From Cryptomeria japonica (taxonomy: Eukaryota; Streptophyta; Pinopsida; Cupressales; Cupressaceae), in assembly GCF_030272615.1 (NCBI RefSeq), contig NW_026729138.1, positions 62,001 through 126,000 on the forward strand: a stretch of DNA of 64,000 nt, written 5' to 3'. Positions within the stretch are counted from its first letter, which is position 1; the number at the start of each line of letters is the position of its first letter. The translations under genes were made by a program, and so were the position numbers. The notes below the pieces were generated by a model that had not been told where the DNA came from, searched no databases, and saw only the letters and a program-made list of their open reading frames with translations. Below are positions 1 through 12,400 of the stretch, in pieces.

Positions 1-759
1 CAAGTGCACATAGAAGATAGCATAGACAATCTTCCTCCAAGTTTGAGATGGCTAAAGGTGGATTCTTGTTCCTTTCCGAAGACAATGCACAGCTCGATTT
101 TGTTCGAGGAAGTAATTTTAGCAATGAAGAATAAATTTACCTCTGTTGTGGACAGCTTACCGCAATTGAGGATCATGGACTTGACTGGCTGCAGATCCTT
201 ACAAAACCTCCCTGACAGCATTGGTCATTTGTCACATTTGCAGTCCTTGAATTTGTCTGAATGTCAGAAGTTGGATTGTCTTCCTAACACCATTTCCAAC
301 CTCTCACAACTGCTATACTTGAATTTGAGTTACTGTGAAAACTTACTATACCTTCCTGACAGCATTGGAAACTTGTCACAGCTACAGTACTTGAACTTAA
401 CTTGTTGTAGAATCTTAATTGAACTTCCTGACAGCATTGGCAAGCTATCACAGCTGAAGGAATTAAGTCTGAGCTGGAGCGAAAAATTGGAGAGCCTTCC
501 AAAAAGCATTAGCAATTTGTCAAAGCTGGAAATGTTGGATATGCTGAGGTGTCATACCGCATGGAAGTCAATTCCTTATTCCATTTTGATCCTGCCAGAA
601 CTATGCCTCTTAGGATTACCTACCCGGGTGATGGAGTGGCGATGGTGTAAACCAAGTCTAACAGAGAATCAAGATCAAACAGAGGAGTGGACTACTCCAA
701 AGTTTAGAGAACCCATGACAGAATTTAGGGCAACCTTAGCTCCGGAATGCCGTAAGTAA
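1..759 (+). CDS. TNL disease-resistance protein, C-terminal LRR part (partial at window start)
   Basis: This is the 3' end of a TIR-NB-LRR exon cut by the window edge. Base 1 is a first codon position (Gln), and the frame runs to TAA at 757-759. It is identical in translation to 47388-48146, so it corresponds to residues 381-632 of the open NB-LRR frame described there. Six consecutive leucine-rich repeats of 24 residues (about 72 bp each) are visible, with L-P-D-S-I-G and L-S-x-L consensus, followed by a short tail. LRRs of such receptors normally sense effectors or hold the receptor inactive. The NB-ARC part and any TIR exon of this copy lie outside the window. The final codons overlap a consensus splice donor (GTAAGT at 752), so the true protein may continue in a downstream exon. 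Confidence 0.9.
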   Translation, partial: QVHIEDSIDNLPPSLRWLKVDSCSFPKTMHSSILFEEVILAMKNKFTSVVDSLPQLRIMDLTGCRSLQNLPDSIGHLSHLQSLNLSECQKLDCLPNTISNLSQLLYLNLSYCENLLYLPDSIGNLSQLQYLNLTCCRILIELPDSIGKLSQLKELSLSWSEKLESLPKSISNLSKLEMLDMLRCHTAWKSIPYSILILPELCLLGLPTRVMEWRWCKPSLTENQDQTEEWTTPKFREPMTEFRATLAPECRK

Positions 760-2880
760 ATGCTAACAGTCAGTTCTTTATAGCCTATCTTATAATTTGA
801 TGGATTGAAATTTTTGCTTTTCTCAATTTGCATGAAATTGTAAAACAATGCACTGCCTGCAAAAATTTATATTGTTTAAACGAAGACCCGTACTCAAGTT
901 GCCAGGCAAAGCAACAAAAGGTAACAAACATATATCGATCGCCTTCAATGGAATTGAATACTTCCTTGTTATCTTTTTTCTTATATTTTATTGGATTGAA
1001 ATCAGCGCTGTTACAATCTCATGAATAAAAATTCATTTGAAAATGCATAGAAGATTAATTAGAATTAGAAATATCTATTTATGTAAATTTTTTTTTAATG
1101 CAATTTTAAACATTTCTTTCACTTCAAAGTTGTTTTACAAAATAGTAACTATCACAAGGTAACCTAACCTTTTTTTTGTACGCCGAGAGGCGAAGAGTTC
1201 CTATACAGTTCCAGCATATTCTGTGTAAACATTAAAGAAAATGGAAACATGATGGAAGACCAAAGACCATAGTGGAAAATTGAACCAAACATATGAAGAG
1301 TCTGCTGTTACAATTTAATTGTTGTAAAGGAGGAAGTGAAGAATATTAAATGCATGCATTCTTGAGGCGTTTCAGCTACGCAACTCTTCACTCATTGTAT
1401 GGGAAGGTTTGCAGCAATAGTCATATGATTTTCTTGAGTAACGTCGATGTAAAATTTTATGATGATAATTATTCACGCTTTCCCCTTTCATTTCAAGTAT
1501 TCATGTTCGTTGTCTGGAGAAGAGTTCGAGGTCATGGTATCTGATATAATAGTGTTTTTTCAAAGGTTTTTTCATACTTTCTTTTTTGGCAGGAAGGTTT
1601 TTGGCTCATGGGATTTGGCACAGGGCTTTGGAAAATTTTGTCTTCTTCCATTGATAGCACCTATGGAGTCTACATTTGAAAATTATCCGATGGGTTTTTT
1701 TGGCAAATTGTCATATGGGCTCTATGCAAAACTGATATTATATGTGTTGTGACCAGAGGTTCTCTTCCCAGGGTTCTTTCCTGTGGTATGCTCTATGAAT
1801 CTTATGTAAAAAATAAAAAATATTAATAAAAAGTTTAGTGGAATAATCCACTTTTATTGAAAAAAAAACAAAACTGATGAAATTTTTTTACGATTTCTAT
1901 ATGAAGAATTGCATTTGTTGCATCAAGCAACTAATGCAAAATAGTGTTAAGGAGACCTAGGGTTTTCATTACCAATGAGAATATGATTGTCTTGGAAGAG
2001 TGAATCTACAACAATGTGTTTAACGAGAATATTCATTTACAGGTATCCGTACTTGGCATAGTTGTTCAAATGGTGACTGCAACATTTGGATTTGTGCTAT
2101 TGATTATATTTAGATGAACAAATTTGCCATCCATCTGTTTATTAGGTTAGTACTATAACATTTTAAAATTCTTATTCCATCATTTCTAGAAGCTCCATCT
2201 CCTGTAACCTGCTCCATGTCTTTAGTACTCTTAATGAAGTCTTTATTGGGTTCCAGTATCCAACAAAAAAAAGTTCATCTTTGTATTCACTGCCTTAGAT
2301 TAGCATGCAGAGTAGTGGTGTTCTCATATCCTTCGATTGATAAGCATTGTGGCAGCCCAAAATACTTCAATGCAACTGCTAAAATCATTATCACCATTTC
2401 ATTGCCGTTACAAAGGGAGATCTGCATAGCTATCATTATAAGAACTTTACCTCTCTGCTTTTGATTTAAAAATTTAACAAACTTGTATGAAAACTTGAAG
2501 ACGTTATTAGCAAACATTGTTCTTAATTCATGTATCATAGATTGTAGCAAAGTACAATATCATATAAAATTTATTAATATGCCCAGATTCAAGTAACTGC
2601 TCACTGTACACAAAATTTTGCAGAATGATTGGTTGAAAATTTGCTGACTGACAATTGTACTACTGGAAATTTGGTTACACAGTCTAATGCAAAATGCAAA
2701 ATTTAATTTAAGAACAATAATACATTATGTACTTAGCAGGGTTCTTGGTAGATAGATTAAAATGCGAGGACCATCGTTGGAAGTATTTTGCTCCACTTGT
2801 CATTCATTCATTTCCAATAGACATCCATTTGTAATCCACATTCAATATCAGGCATCTATCTTTGATAAAAATATAGAAAG
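760..2880 (+). other. 3' flank of the TNL gene, possible small terminal exons or UTR
   Basis: No long open frame is present. Splice-like signals are: a GTAAGT donor overlapping the LRR stop (752); a pyrimidine-rich acceptor ending TTTTTTGGCAG at 1592; and an acceptor ATTTACAG at 2042. The last is followed by a 24-codon open stretch (2043-2117) that is almost wholly hydrophobic and ends FVLLIIFR-stop. AATAAAAAAT and AATAAAAAG at about 1811-1832 could serve in polyadenylation. Whether any of this belongs to the TNL transcript cannot be decided from sequence alone. Confidence 0.4.
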
Positions 2881-3705
2881 GTTTCATAAATACATTTAAA
2901 TTAAAATTTATATCTAGATTTAAATTTAAATTTAAATTTAAAATGATTGATGATTCATTTAACTATTTAAAAAAAAAAATAGTTTAATTTGAAAATTTAA
3001 ATGATTTCCATGCAAAATAGAAGAATTTTTTTAGAAATTTTTTATTTATATTTGAACTTTAATTTTAAATTTATCATTTAAATATTTTTAAAATAGAATT
3101 TATATAATTTTAGAATTTCAATTGATTTGCATCCAAAAAAAAGAAAAAGAAAAGTTCAATAGAAATATTACTTATGTAGTTAGATTGATCTATATTTTTA
3201 AAAATTTCACAACTAAAAGGATAAGGCATTTTGTTTCTATTAATGCCTACAAAAGTGTAAAAGCAAAAATTTTAAAAGAGAAGGAAGGAAAGAATCTTAA
3301 TTTTCAATTTAGAAAGATCAAAGCTATTTTCTATGTTTCTAAATCTTAAACACAAAAATATAATGTTTCTAAATTTGAAAATAAAAAATACAATTGCATG
3401 CCCACATTAATATTTCAAAAAAAAAAATGTAGTCTGTTATTTTCAATTTAGAAATGTAAAACAAAAATTAATGTTTGGAAATTTCAATCATAAAAATATA
3501 ATGTTTCTAAATTCAAAAAAAAAAATTACATATCTACAAAAATATTTTAAAAATACAATATAATATTTAATATATAAAATATTTATTATTAGAAGTTTCT
3601 AATTTATCATATAGATGGGATTTTTTCTATTTATATTCTATTGATGTTAGTTGAGTTGCACAAATATTTCAAAAATAATATATTATTTTTTATTTTTTAT
3701 TTAAA
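2881..3705. repeat. AT-rich block with homologous copies inside the foldback element
   Basis: This is very AT-rich, with TTTAAA runs (about 2920-2942). Part of it (about 3287-3530, built on 'aatgtttctaaatt' words) reappears in inverted orientation at about 7570-7700. About 3590-3690 reappears in direct orientation at about 9050-9140 ('ttctaatttatcatatag' and 'caaatatttcaaaaataa'). An open frame at 3122-3349 is low-complexity Lys/Asn/Ile sequence and is not believable as a gene. Confidence 0.6.
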
Positions 3706-3892
3706 ACTAGCTTACATATATTTGATTTTAATCAAATATATATATATAATACGCCAGAGATATCCTTATCTAGGTGCCTATTAGAGTTCAGGTATAAAAA
3801 TAGGTGCCTAGATAAGGATATCTCTTGGCGTATTATATATATATTTGATTAAAATCAAATATTTGATTAAAATCAAATACATGTAAGCTAGT
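3706..3892. repeat. Near-perfect hairpin at the left end of the foldback element
   Basis: Two arms of about 75-90 bp pair almost perfectly around a loop of about 20 bp (3781-3800). The arms begin ACTAGCTTACAT and end ATGTAAGCTAGT. They share TTGATTTTAATCAA palindromes and 'ataatacgcc..gagatatccttatctaggtgccta'. The right arm has one extra TTGATTAAAATCAAA unit. The matching site at the right end of the element (13754-13813) keeps the ACTAGCTT...AAGCTAGT termini, but its middle is a CA microsatellite. Confidence 0.85.
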
Positions 3893-4075
3893 AGCAGTTG
3901 TGGCAACATGGGAAACAATAAAAAAATTCAAAATAGAACTATATAATATTATATTATTAATGTTTGTTGCAATAATATGTAATATTGTTATTGCAATTAT
4001 TATTATTATTTTCTATTTATTTGTACTAAAATAAATTATATTATAATATTATTATATTATTATGTAGAGATATAT
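3885..4075. repeat. Left long terminal inverted repeat of the foldback element
   Basis: Reading inward, the words GCTAGTAGCAG, CAACATGGGAAACAATAAA, ATTAATGTTTGTTGCAATAA and GCAATTATTATTATTATTTTC match the reverse complement of about 13600-13760 in the same order and spacing. The main differences are small substitutions and the number of ATT trinucleotides. Confidence 0.8.
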
Positions 4076-4199
4076 GAAATTTTAAATATCTATTTCGATT
4101 ATTTTATATAATATAATTGTGTTGCAAGATCAAAGCAAATACTAAAATTTAAGATAATATAAAACTTTATTTAATGATAATATAAAACTTTATTTAATC

Positions 4200-6735
4200 G
4201 CAAGTATCATGGTTATGATTAGCATTAGGGTTAACGTTAGTGTTATGGTTAGGGTTAAGGTTTACATCATGGTTCAGGTTAGATTTATGATTAGGGTTAG
4301 GGTTATGATAATGGTTAGGGTTAGCATCAACGTTAGGGTTTGGTTTTGGTTTAGGATTATGGTTATCTTTAAAGTTTAGGATTATAATTAGGATTATGGT
4401 TAGGGTTAGGGTTAGGGTTATAGTTTAATATTAGGGTTAAATTTATGGTTAAGGTTACGGTTTAGTGTCAGGCTTACAATTATAACTGGGGGTATAGTTA
4501 GGATTACAATTTGGTTTATGGTTATGTTTTGGATTGGGGTTAAGGTTCATATTATGGCCAGGGTTAAGGTTTATATTATGGTTAGCATTATGATTAGGGT
4601 TAGGGATTAAGGTTAGGAATATGATAATAGTTAGGGTGTATATAATGGTTAGGGTTAGCATCAAGTTTTGGTTTTGGTATAGGACCATGGTTAGGGTTAA
4701 GGTTAGAATTAGGGTTAGAATTATAATTAGGATTAGGGTTAGGGTTAGGGTTAAGATTGCAATGGAAGATAGTATGTGATGATAGCTATAAGAGTTAGGG
4801 TTTTGGTTAGGATTAGGGTTGTTAGGGTTAGGGTCTAGATTAGAGGGACTTGTAGAATTATTGATAAAATAATCCTTATAATTGGTTTTAGTTAACAATT
4901 AGAGTTATTATTGTAGGATAATGCTTTGGGTAAGGGTTCAAGTTCAATTAGAATCAGTTATTTAATAAATATTTTTATTAAAATAAATTATATTATATAT
5001 TACATGGAGATATATGAAATTTTATATATCTATTTAGACTATTTTTAATAATATATATTTGTTCCAAGATCAAAGCAAATACTCAACTCTAAGATATATT
5101 AAACTTTATTTAACGACAAGTATTATGGTTATGGTGAGGGTTTACATCACAATTGAATGTAGTGTTAGACTTAGGTTTAGGTTTTAGGGTCAGGGCTTAG
5201 GATTATGGTTAGGGTTAGTGTTTACATCATAATTACAGTTAGGGTTAGTGTTTTGGTTCTGGTTAGCATTTAGGGTTAGGATTAGTATTATGGTTATGCT
5301 TATGGTAAGGATTATGGTTAGGGTCATGGTTTAAATCTTGGTTGGGATTAGGGTTAGAATCATGGTTAGGTTTAGGGTTAAGGGTTATGGTTAGGATTAT
5401 GGGTAGGATTAGGATTTACATAATGGCTAGGGTTAGGGTTGGGATTATGGTTTAGGTTTACATCATGGTTAAGGTTTAGAATTACATCATGGTTAGGGTT
5501 ATATTATGATTAAGATTATTAGGGTCATGATTGGGATTATGGTTATAGTTAAGATTATTATTAGTGTCAATGTTAAGACTAATGGTTAGGGTTAGTATTG
5601 TGGTTAGTGCTTACATCATGGTTAGGGTTAATGTTTACATCATGGTTGAATCTAGTATTAGGTTTAGGGTTAGGTTTACAATTATGGATAGGATTAGGTT
5701 TTAGAGTGAGGGCTTAGGATTATGGTTAGGATTAGGGTTTACATCATAATTAGGATAAGGGTTAGGATTATGGTTTTATTATCATTTAGGGTTAGGATTA
5801 GTAAATTATGCTTATGATTATGATTATAGTTAGGGTTTAATGTTATGGTAAGGATTACAGTTAGGGTTATGGTTTATATCTTGGTTGGCTTTATGGTTAG
5901 AATCATGGTTAGGTTTAGGTTTTAAGGTTATGGTTAGGATTATGGGAAGGATTAAGATTTATATAATGGTTACGGTTAGGGTTAGGATTAAGGTTCAAGT
6001 TTAGGTCATGGTTAGGGTTAAGAATTACATCATGGTTAGGGTTATATTAGGATTAAGATTATTAGGGTTATGATTGGGATTATGGATATAGTTAGGATTA
6101 TTATTAGGGTTAGTGTTAAGATTAATTATTAGAGTTAGGATTATGGTTAGGATTTACATCATGGTTAGGGTTAGGGTTAAGGATATAGATTATGGTAAGG
6201 GTTAAGGTTTACATAATGGTTAGGGGTAGGGTTTACATCATGGTTGTATGTAATGTCAGGTTTAGGGTTAGGGATACATTTATGATTAGGGTTAGGTTTT
6301 AGGGTCGGGACTTAAGATTGTGGTTAGGTTTAGTGTTTATATCATGGTTAGTGTTATGGTTTTGGTGAGCATTTACGGTTAGGAATAGTATAATGGTTAA
6401 GGTTTACATCATGGTTAGGGGTAGTATTAGGTTTAAGGTTAGGGTTTAATTTTGTTTAGAGTTGGGGTTATGGCTCAATTTGGTTTATGGTTCAATTGGG
6501 TTAGGAAATCAATTTTAGGAAATCAACTTTAATTATTTATAGGAAATCAATTTTAATTAGGATTAGGGTCCAGCTAGGGTCACTTTTAATTCTATGGTTA
6601 GAGTTAAGTTTAGGGTTCAAGTTCTAGGTAGTGTTTAATTATAAGGTTAGAGTTAAGTTTAGGTTTAGGTTTCAATTATGGTAATATTAAGCTTAGGATT
6701 GGTATTATGCTACAATTAGGGTTAATATTATAATA
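4200..6735 (+). repeat. Degenerate telomere-like array, G-rich strand (TTAGGG-like)
   Basis: About 2.5 kb of irregular GGTTAGGGTTA, GGATTATGGTTA, GGTTTACATCATGGTTA and similar words. Short perfect six-base TTAGGG runs occur, for example near 4400 and 4735-4752. The canonical seven-base plant TTTAGGG unit is not the repeating period. The interval 4910-5110 is an AT-rich interruption resembling 4060-4195. Apparent open frames in it, such as the minus-strand one at 4455-4898 (Asn/Pro/Leu/Thr periodic), are products of the repeat and not genes. Confidence 0.9.
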
Positions 6736-7977
6736 TTATGCATTGATAAAATTTATTATCTATTTCTTATGAAATATTAATGAAAATCTTCATTATTATA
6801 TAAAAAAATTTCAATACTTCTATAAAATAAATACCTTTAAACATTGTTCTAATAAAATTAAGACATTTTAAAATAGCTTAAAGTTTTGTATAATTGAAAA
6901 GTAATTGATATTATTTAAATTTGATTTGCAATGTAGATAATGATATGCATAAACATTCCCCATCCATCAAAATGCATATTTGGTTGATAAAAACAATCAT
7001 TTTTGTAAATCAAGCAAATCTAGATCATTCTTGAATCCATAAATCACAAGTTCCTTATATTTGATTCATTGCTTGATTTGCAAAGTTTGTAATTCTTAAA
7101 GTGCATATTTTTAATTTAGATACACTTTTATATGCATTTGAAATACTTTTATAGATTAATTAGTTTATTTTTTGATTGAATGTCAATATATGCAAGCCTT
7201 TGTAGAGAGGGGCTCAAGCATATACCTCTTAAAGCATGTTTTGTGTACCATACAAACTACTTACTCTAAAGAAGAAGGCATAAATCCTAAACTAAAATAG
7301 ATTTATTTTGTCAATGGTAACGTTGTACAACTGGAATAGGAGAACTAATTTTCTTTATATGAATTTGAAAATTAAAAGTTGCTTAATCAAATTTTGGAAG
7401 TAATAAAATTTCAATTTTTACATTATATTAAAACTCAACTAAGAGATAAATCAAATATAAATAGAAAATTCACATCTACATGATAAATTATAAATTATTT
7501 TGTTAAATTAGAAACATTATAACTTTATGATTAAAATTGAGAAACAATTTTTTTTATTTTTATCTTTCTAAAAACTAAAAATTATATATTATTTTTGAAA
7601 TATTTGTGTAGCATGTAATTTTGATTTTTTGAATTTAGAAACATTATATGTTTATGTTTGAGAATTAGAAATATAGAAAATTAAGATTATTTCTTTCCTT
7701 TTCCTATCAAAATATTGCACTTATTTTTCTATTAAAATATTCCTTTTATTTTTATTATTGAAAAAATAAAGATCTAAATAAAAGTTGATGATATCTTAAT
7801 AGAGTGCTACTAAGAATGCATTGGTTTAATATTGAATATATATCCTCTCCCACTCTTGCTCCAAGTATGAACATTATTTTTTGAAACTTGTAAATGAACA
7901 TTATAATATGATATCTAATGAACCTGGGAGACTAATAAAATAGCCTACCTACACACTACTAAGATCCAGAATTATAA

Positions 7978-8079
7978 TTATTTTTTGAAACTCGTAGAGA
8001 CATTATTTTTAGATAATACAAAAAAAAAATTATTTTTTGAAACTAGTAGAGACATTATTTTCAGATAATACAAAAAAAA
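7978..8079. repeat. 52-bp tandem duplication
   Basis: Two adjacent units read 'attttttgaaactMgtagag' then 'acattattttYagataatac' and a poly-A run, differing at a couple of bases. A third weaker match is at about 7872 ('cattattttttgaaacttgt'). Confidence 0.8.
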
Positions 8080-8296
8080 TCTTAAGATAAAGAAAAGAGC
8101 TTTAAAATCTAGAAAGAAAATAAAAGCTTGGAAATAGAAAAAACTAACAAAAAATTAAAATGAGGTATACCTGATCTGGGTGAAACTCCAAGTTTTCTAC
8201 AGAGTAGAAACACAAAAAAGTTTCGGTGCAGAAGAGAAGAAAATATAGTCCTTTAAGTGTCAGAAACAAAGAGATTACAATGTTCATTAAAGCAAT

Positions 8297-8815
8297 CTAG
8301 ATTACCCTTAATATCTCTTTTTTATTCACCTTCGGTTCTTCCTCAATTAATCTTCGCTCTCCTAGGATAAAAGCCTCATTTTTCTTGTAGATACTCCATG
8401 TCTGTATACAAATCAAAGGCTTCATTAGAAGGTCATTTAGATAGTCATTCAAATGAGAGCGAGTTCTATGTAGCAATAATTTTGTACAAAATAAAACCAA
8501 ACAAAGAAATGTAAAATGAAAAACTACGTACCAATTCCAGAAGCCTATCTTGATATGTTTCCTAATTATGCAAAACATAAAATGGTAGCTTTCAATTTGT
8601 TCTTATGTGAATCTGTTGTAAACCCAATTGGCAATCATATTAAATGCGTAGTCCTCTAGTTTGGAAAGGATTTGTTTCTTTTTAAAGCTATTGGGAGTGG
8701 AGAAATTGAAACACTTGCCCAAACACATCCAGTGATGGAGAATATAAATTAAATCAGAATGCATATGGCTTTGTAACTGACTCTTTGCAATTCCACAAGT
8801 TTCATATTTTTTCAT
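8297..8815 (-). other. Unrecognised minus-strand exon-like fragments in the spacer
   Basis: Two adjoining open stretches on the minus strand (8815-8603 and 8578-8297) have more normal amino-acid composition than the surrounding repeats. The first contains 'LSKLEDYAFNMIANWVYNRF' and ends in a stop, after which the same frame continues as EQIESYHFMFCIIRKHIKIGFWNW up to a GTACGTAG donor-like site near 8532. The second ends LIEEEPKVNKKEILRVI-stop. I do not recognise a family. They may be a decayed captured gene, or chance. The identical copy is at 55684-56202. Confidence 0.25.
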
Positions 8816-9470
8816 TTATGTTTTGTAACTGTTTCCAAATCATCAGTTTTCTTTAGTGTTTATATAGAATATTCTATTTTTATTCTATCCTTCATTCCCC
8901 CTGCTGTGACTATATAGGAACGCCTCTCAACGTAAATATCAATAAATATCTATATTAATAATTTTAATCATAAATTAAATTAGCTTTATAGTTTTATTAT
9001 AATCCTTCCAATATGATACCTTTGGAAAGAAGTTAGATTCAATATAATGTATTTAAAATTTCTAATTTATCATATAGATATGACTTTTCTATTTATATTT
9101 ACACAAATATTTCAAAAATAATAAATAATTTTTTAATTTAGAAAGATCAATAAGAATTTCTATGTTAATAATTTTAATCATAAACTCAATTTGGACTTAT
9201 AATTTTATTCTAATCCTACCAATATGATAGCTTTGGTTATATTGAGCATGAAAGTTAGATTCAATTATAATGTATTCATTTAAAATAATTTGATTGGATG
9301 TCTTTACATTGTGGGTTTCATGGTAAATTAAACAATAAGTTATTTTTGGTTGAGTTGTGTTTGACTCCTACATGGGAGGTATACTTTTACTCTAAATTCT
9401 CTTTCCTAAATATATTTTCTATTAAGCATAAAATATATTTAATTTGTATGTTTTAAATAGTCATTGTTAT

Positions 9471-12400
9471 GGTTAAGATCAAAATTTAACACTAACCCTA
9501 ACCTTAGCTAATTGAAATGTTATTGAATTGTAATACTAACCCTAATTGAAATTAATTGAATTGTAATACTAAATAGATCTTTATTCAATAATCAAACCCT
9601 AACCCTAATTGAACCCTAATCATAATTAAATTACAACCCTAACCTTAAGCCAAATGTAATTGAATCATAACCCTAATTCTAACCCTGATTGAATTATATT
9701 ACTAACTGTAACTATAACTAAATCCTTACCATGTAATCAAACCTTAAGCTTCATATATCTCTAATCTAGAGCTAATTAAATCCTAACCCTAATTAAACCA
9801 TAACCCTAATTAAACCTTAGGCCCAACCTTAAACTATAGCCCAAACCCTAACCCTAACCACAAGCTTTATCCTAGAATAATAACTTTAATGATAACCTAA
9901 TCTTTATGATAACCCTAATTTAACCTTAATGGAACCCTAACCGTAATTAAATTATAGCCCAAACTTTAAGCCTAATGTAATTGAATCATAACCCTAATTC
10001 TAACCCTAATTGAATTATAATACTAATGCTAACTATAACTAAATCCTTACCATGTAATCAAACCTTAACCTTCATATATCCCTAATCTAGATATAATTGA
10101 ATCTTAACCCTAATTAAATCTTTGTACTAACATAACATAACCCTAATCAAGTAAAACTTTTGGTTTCGGGTCCAAGTAAAACCCGTTTACCTTTAGAAAA
10201 AACATAACCCTAATCAAACCTTATCCCCAACCTTAAACTATAGCCCAAACCCTAACCCTAACCCCAAGCTTTATCCTAGAATGGTAACTTTAATCATAAC
10301 CTAATCTTTACCATAACCCTAATCTAAACCTAAAAACAACCTAACCCTAAAATTAATCCTAACCTTAATAAAACCATATCTTTAACAAAAATCTAGAAAC
10401 CCTAAGGTATTGTTAACCCTAAACTTAACCTAACACCTAATTAAACCTTTATGCTAATGAAACCCATAACTTGACCCCATCCTTAATTAAATGGTATGCT
10501 TAACACTAATTAATTGTTATCCCTAACCTTAAAATCAAGATTCATTATAAAGTCCTAACAACATATTTTATCCTCAACCCTAACCCTATCCGAATCTTAA
10601 CACTATTTATAACCCTAATTGATTTTATAACCCTAAGCCTATCTAAATCTTAACACTATTTATAACCCTAACCCTAAACATGATATTAAAAATAACATTA
10701 ATCCTGACACTAACCCTTAACCCTAGCCCTAACCATGATGTAAACCCTAACCCTAGCCATAATTCAAATCATAACTGTAACCTTAAGCCTAATCGTAAAC
10801 CTAACCCTAACTGCAACCCAACCATGATGTAAATCATAACCTTAACCATAATCCTAACCATAACTCTAAACCTTAACCCTAACCTAACCATAACCATAAA
10901 CCCTAACCCTAACAATAATATTTAGCCATAACCCTAAAACCTAATCCTAACCATAACCATAACCTTGACCATAACTCGAAACCTATTTATAATCTTAATC
11001 CTAACCTTAAACCCTAACCCTAACCTTAATATTAAACCCTAATCCCAACCATAATCCTCAACCTAACCCTAAGCACATGTGATGTAAATCCTAAACCTAA
11101 ACCTAACCTAAACCCTAACCCTAAACCTAAACCTAACTCTAGCTATGATGTAAACCCTAACCCTAGCCATAATCATATGGCCCTAACCATAATCCTAAAC
11201 CTAACCTTAACCATAACCATAACCCCAAATCATAACCCTAATCATAATCCTTACCGTAACCCTAATCATAACTCTAACCTAGCCACAATCCTAAACCTTA
11301 ACACTAACAATAATTCTACTATAAACTTAACCCTAACCAAAATTAAACTTTATTCCTAATCTATTATTAACCTTAATGTAATGGAACTATAACCCTAATT
11401 CTAACCCTAACTTTGATGTAGACCCTAAATGTAATTGTAACCCTAACCATAAACTTAACCTTAAAACTAAACCCTAACCCTAACCATAATCTTAAACCCT
11501 AACTCTAACCCTAACCCTTAACCTTAATCCCTCTGATTGAATGATAACCCTAAACTCAACTCTAACCATAGATTTGAACCCTAAATAAAACTTGATCCCT
11601 AATCTAACCATTTAATTGAACCGTATTCTTAAACTTAACCCTTTTCCTCAATTGTAACCATAATTGAATCCTAGCCCTAAACTTAACCCTAACCGTAATT
11701 GAACTCTAATCCTAACCCTAATCTTACCCAAACCCTAATCCTAATTGAAGTGTAATACTAATTTAACCCTATAACCCTAATGTAGTTGAATAACAACCCT
11801 AATTCTAACCATAATTATACTCTAGCACTAACTGTAGCTCAACCTTTATAATAACCTAACCTTAAAATTAACCTTAACCGTAATTACTATTTAAACCTTA
11901 TTTTGAACCTCAACCATAACCCTAAAGTGACCTTGATTGTAAATCCAACCTATGCTTGACGTTATCTCCAATCTTTATGCTAACATAACCCATAACCCTA
12001 ATTAAATTATAATGCTAACCTTCAAACAGAGCTCTATTATATAGCCGAAAACCTAACAACATGCTTTATCCTCAAATCCTAACCCTTCCCGAGTCATAAC
12101 ACTTACTAACCTTAATTTATTTATAATTCTAACACTAATCCTAATTAAACCCTATCCCTAACCCTAATACTGATTCTAATTGAACCTCAACCCTTACCCC
12201 AAGCATTATCCTACAATAATAACTCTCTATCATTAACTAAAACAAAATATAACTTTTATTTTATCTATAATACTATAACTCCCTCTAATTTATACTGTAA
12301 CCCCAACCCTAACTTGATAATGACCCAAAACCTAACTTTATATCTAACCCAAAACCTAACCCTAACCCTAACAACCCTGATCCTGACCCAAACCCTAACT

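Larger units (their letters stand above)
6736..9470. other. Spacer between the two opposed telomere-like arrays
   Basis: AT-rich sequence with no convincing full gene. It contains an inverted copy of the 3287-3530 block (about 7570-7700), a 52-bp tandem pair (7978-8079), a minus-strand exon-like pair (8297-8815) and a direct copy of the 3590-3690 block (about 9050-9140). The words 'aattttaatcataaa' and 'tagcttt' recur at about 8955-9025 and 9170-9240, which indicates a local duplication. Confidence 0.6.

Noticed and set aside
284-515. Minus-strand frames over the LRR region (also 47671-47902)
   Set aside because: Shadow frames of the LRR repeats on the opposite strand.
4455-4898. 147-codon minus-strand frame in the TTAGGG-like array (and its copy at 51842-52285)
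   Set aside because: The translation is a periodic Asn/Pro/Leu/Thr string produced by the 6-bp repeat. It has no coding signal.
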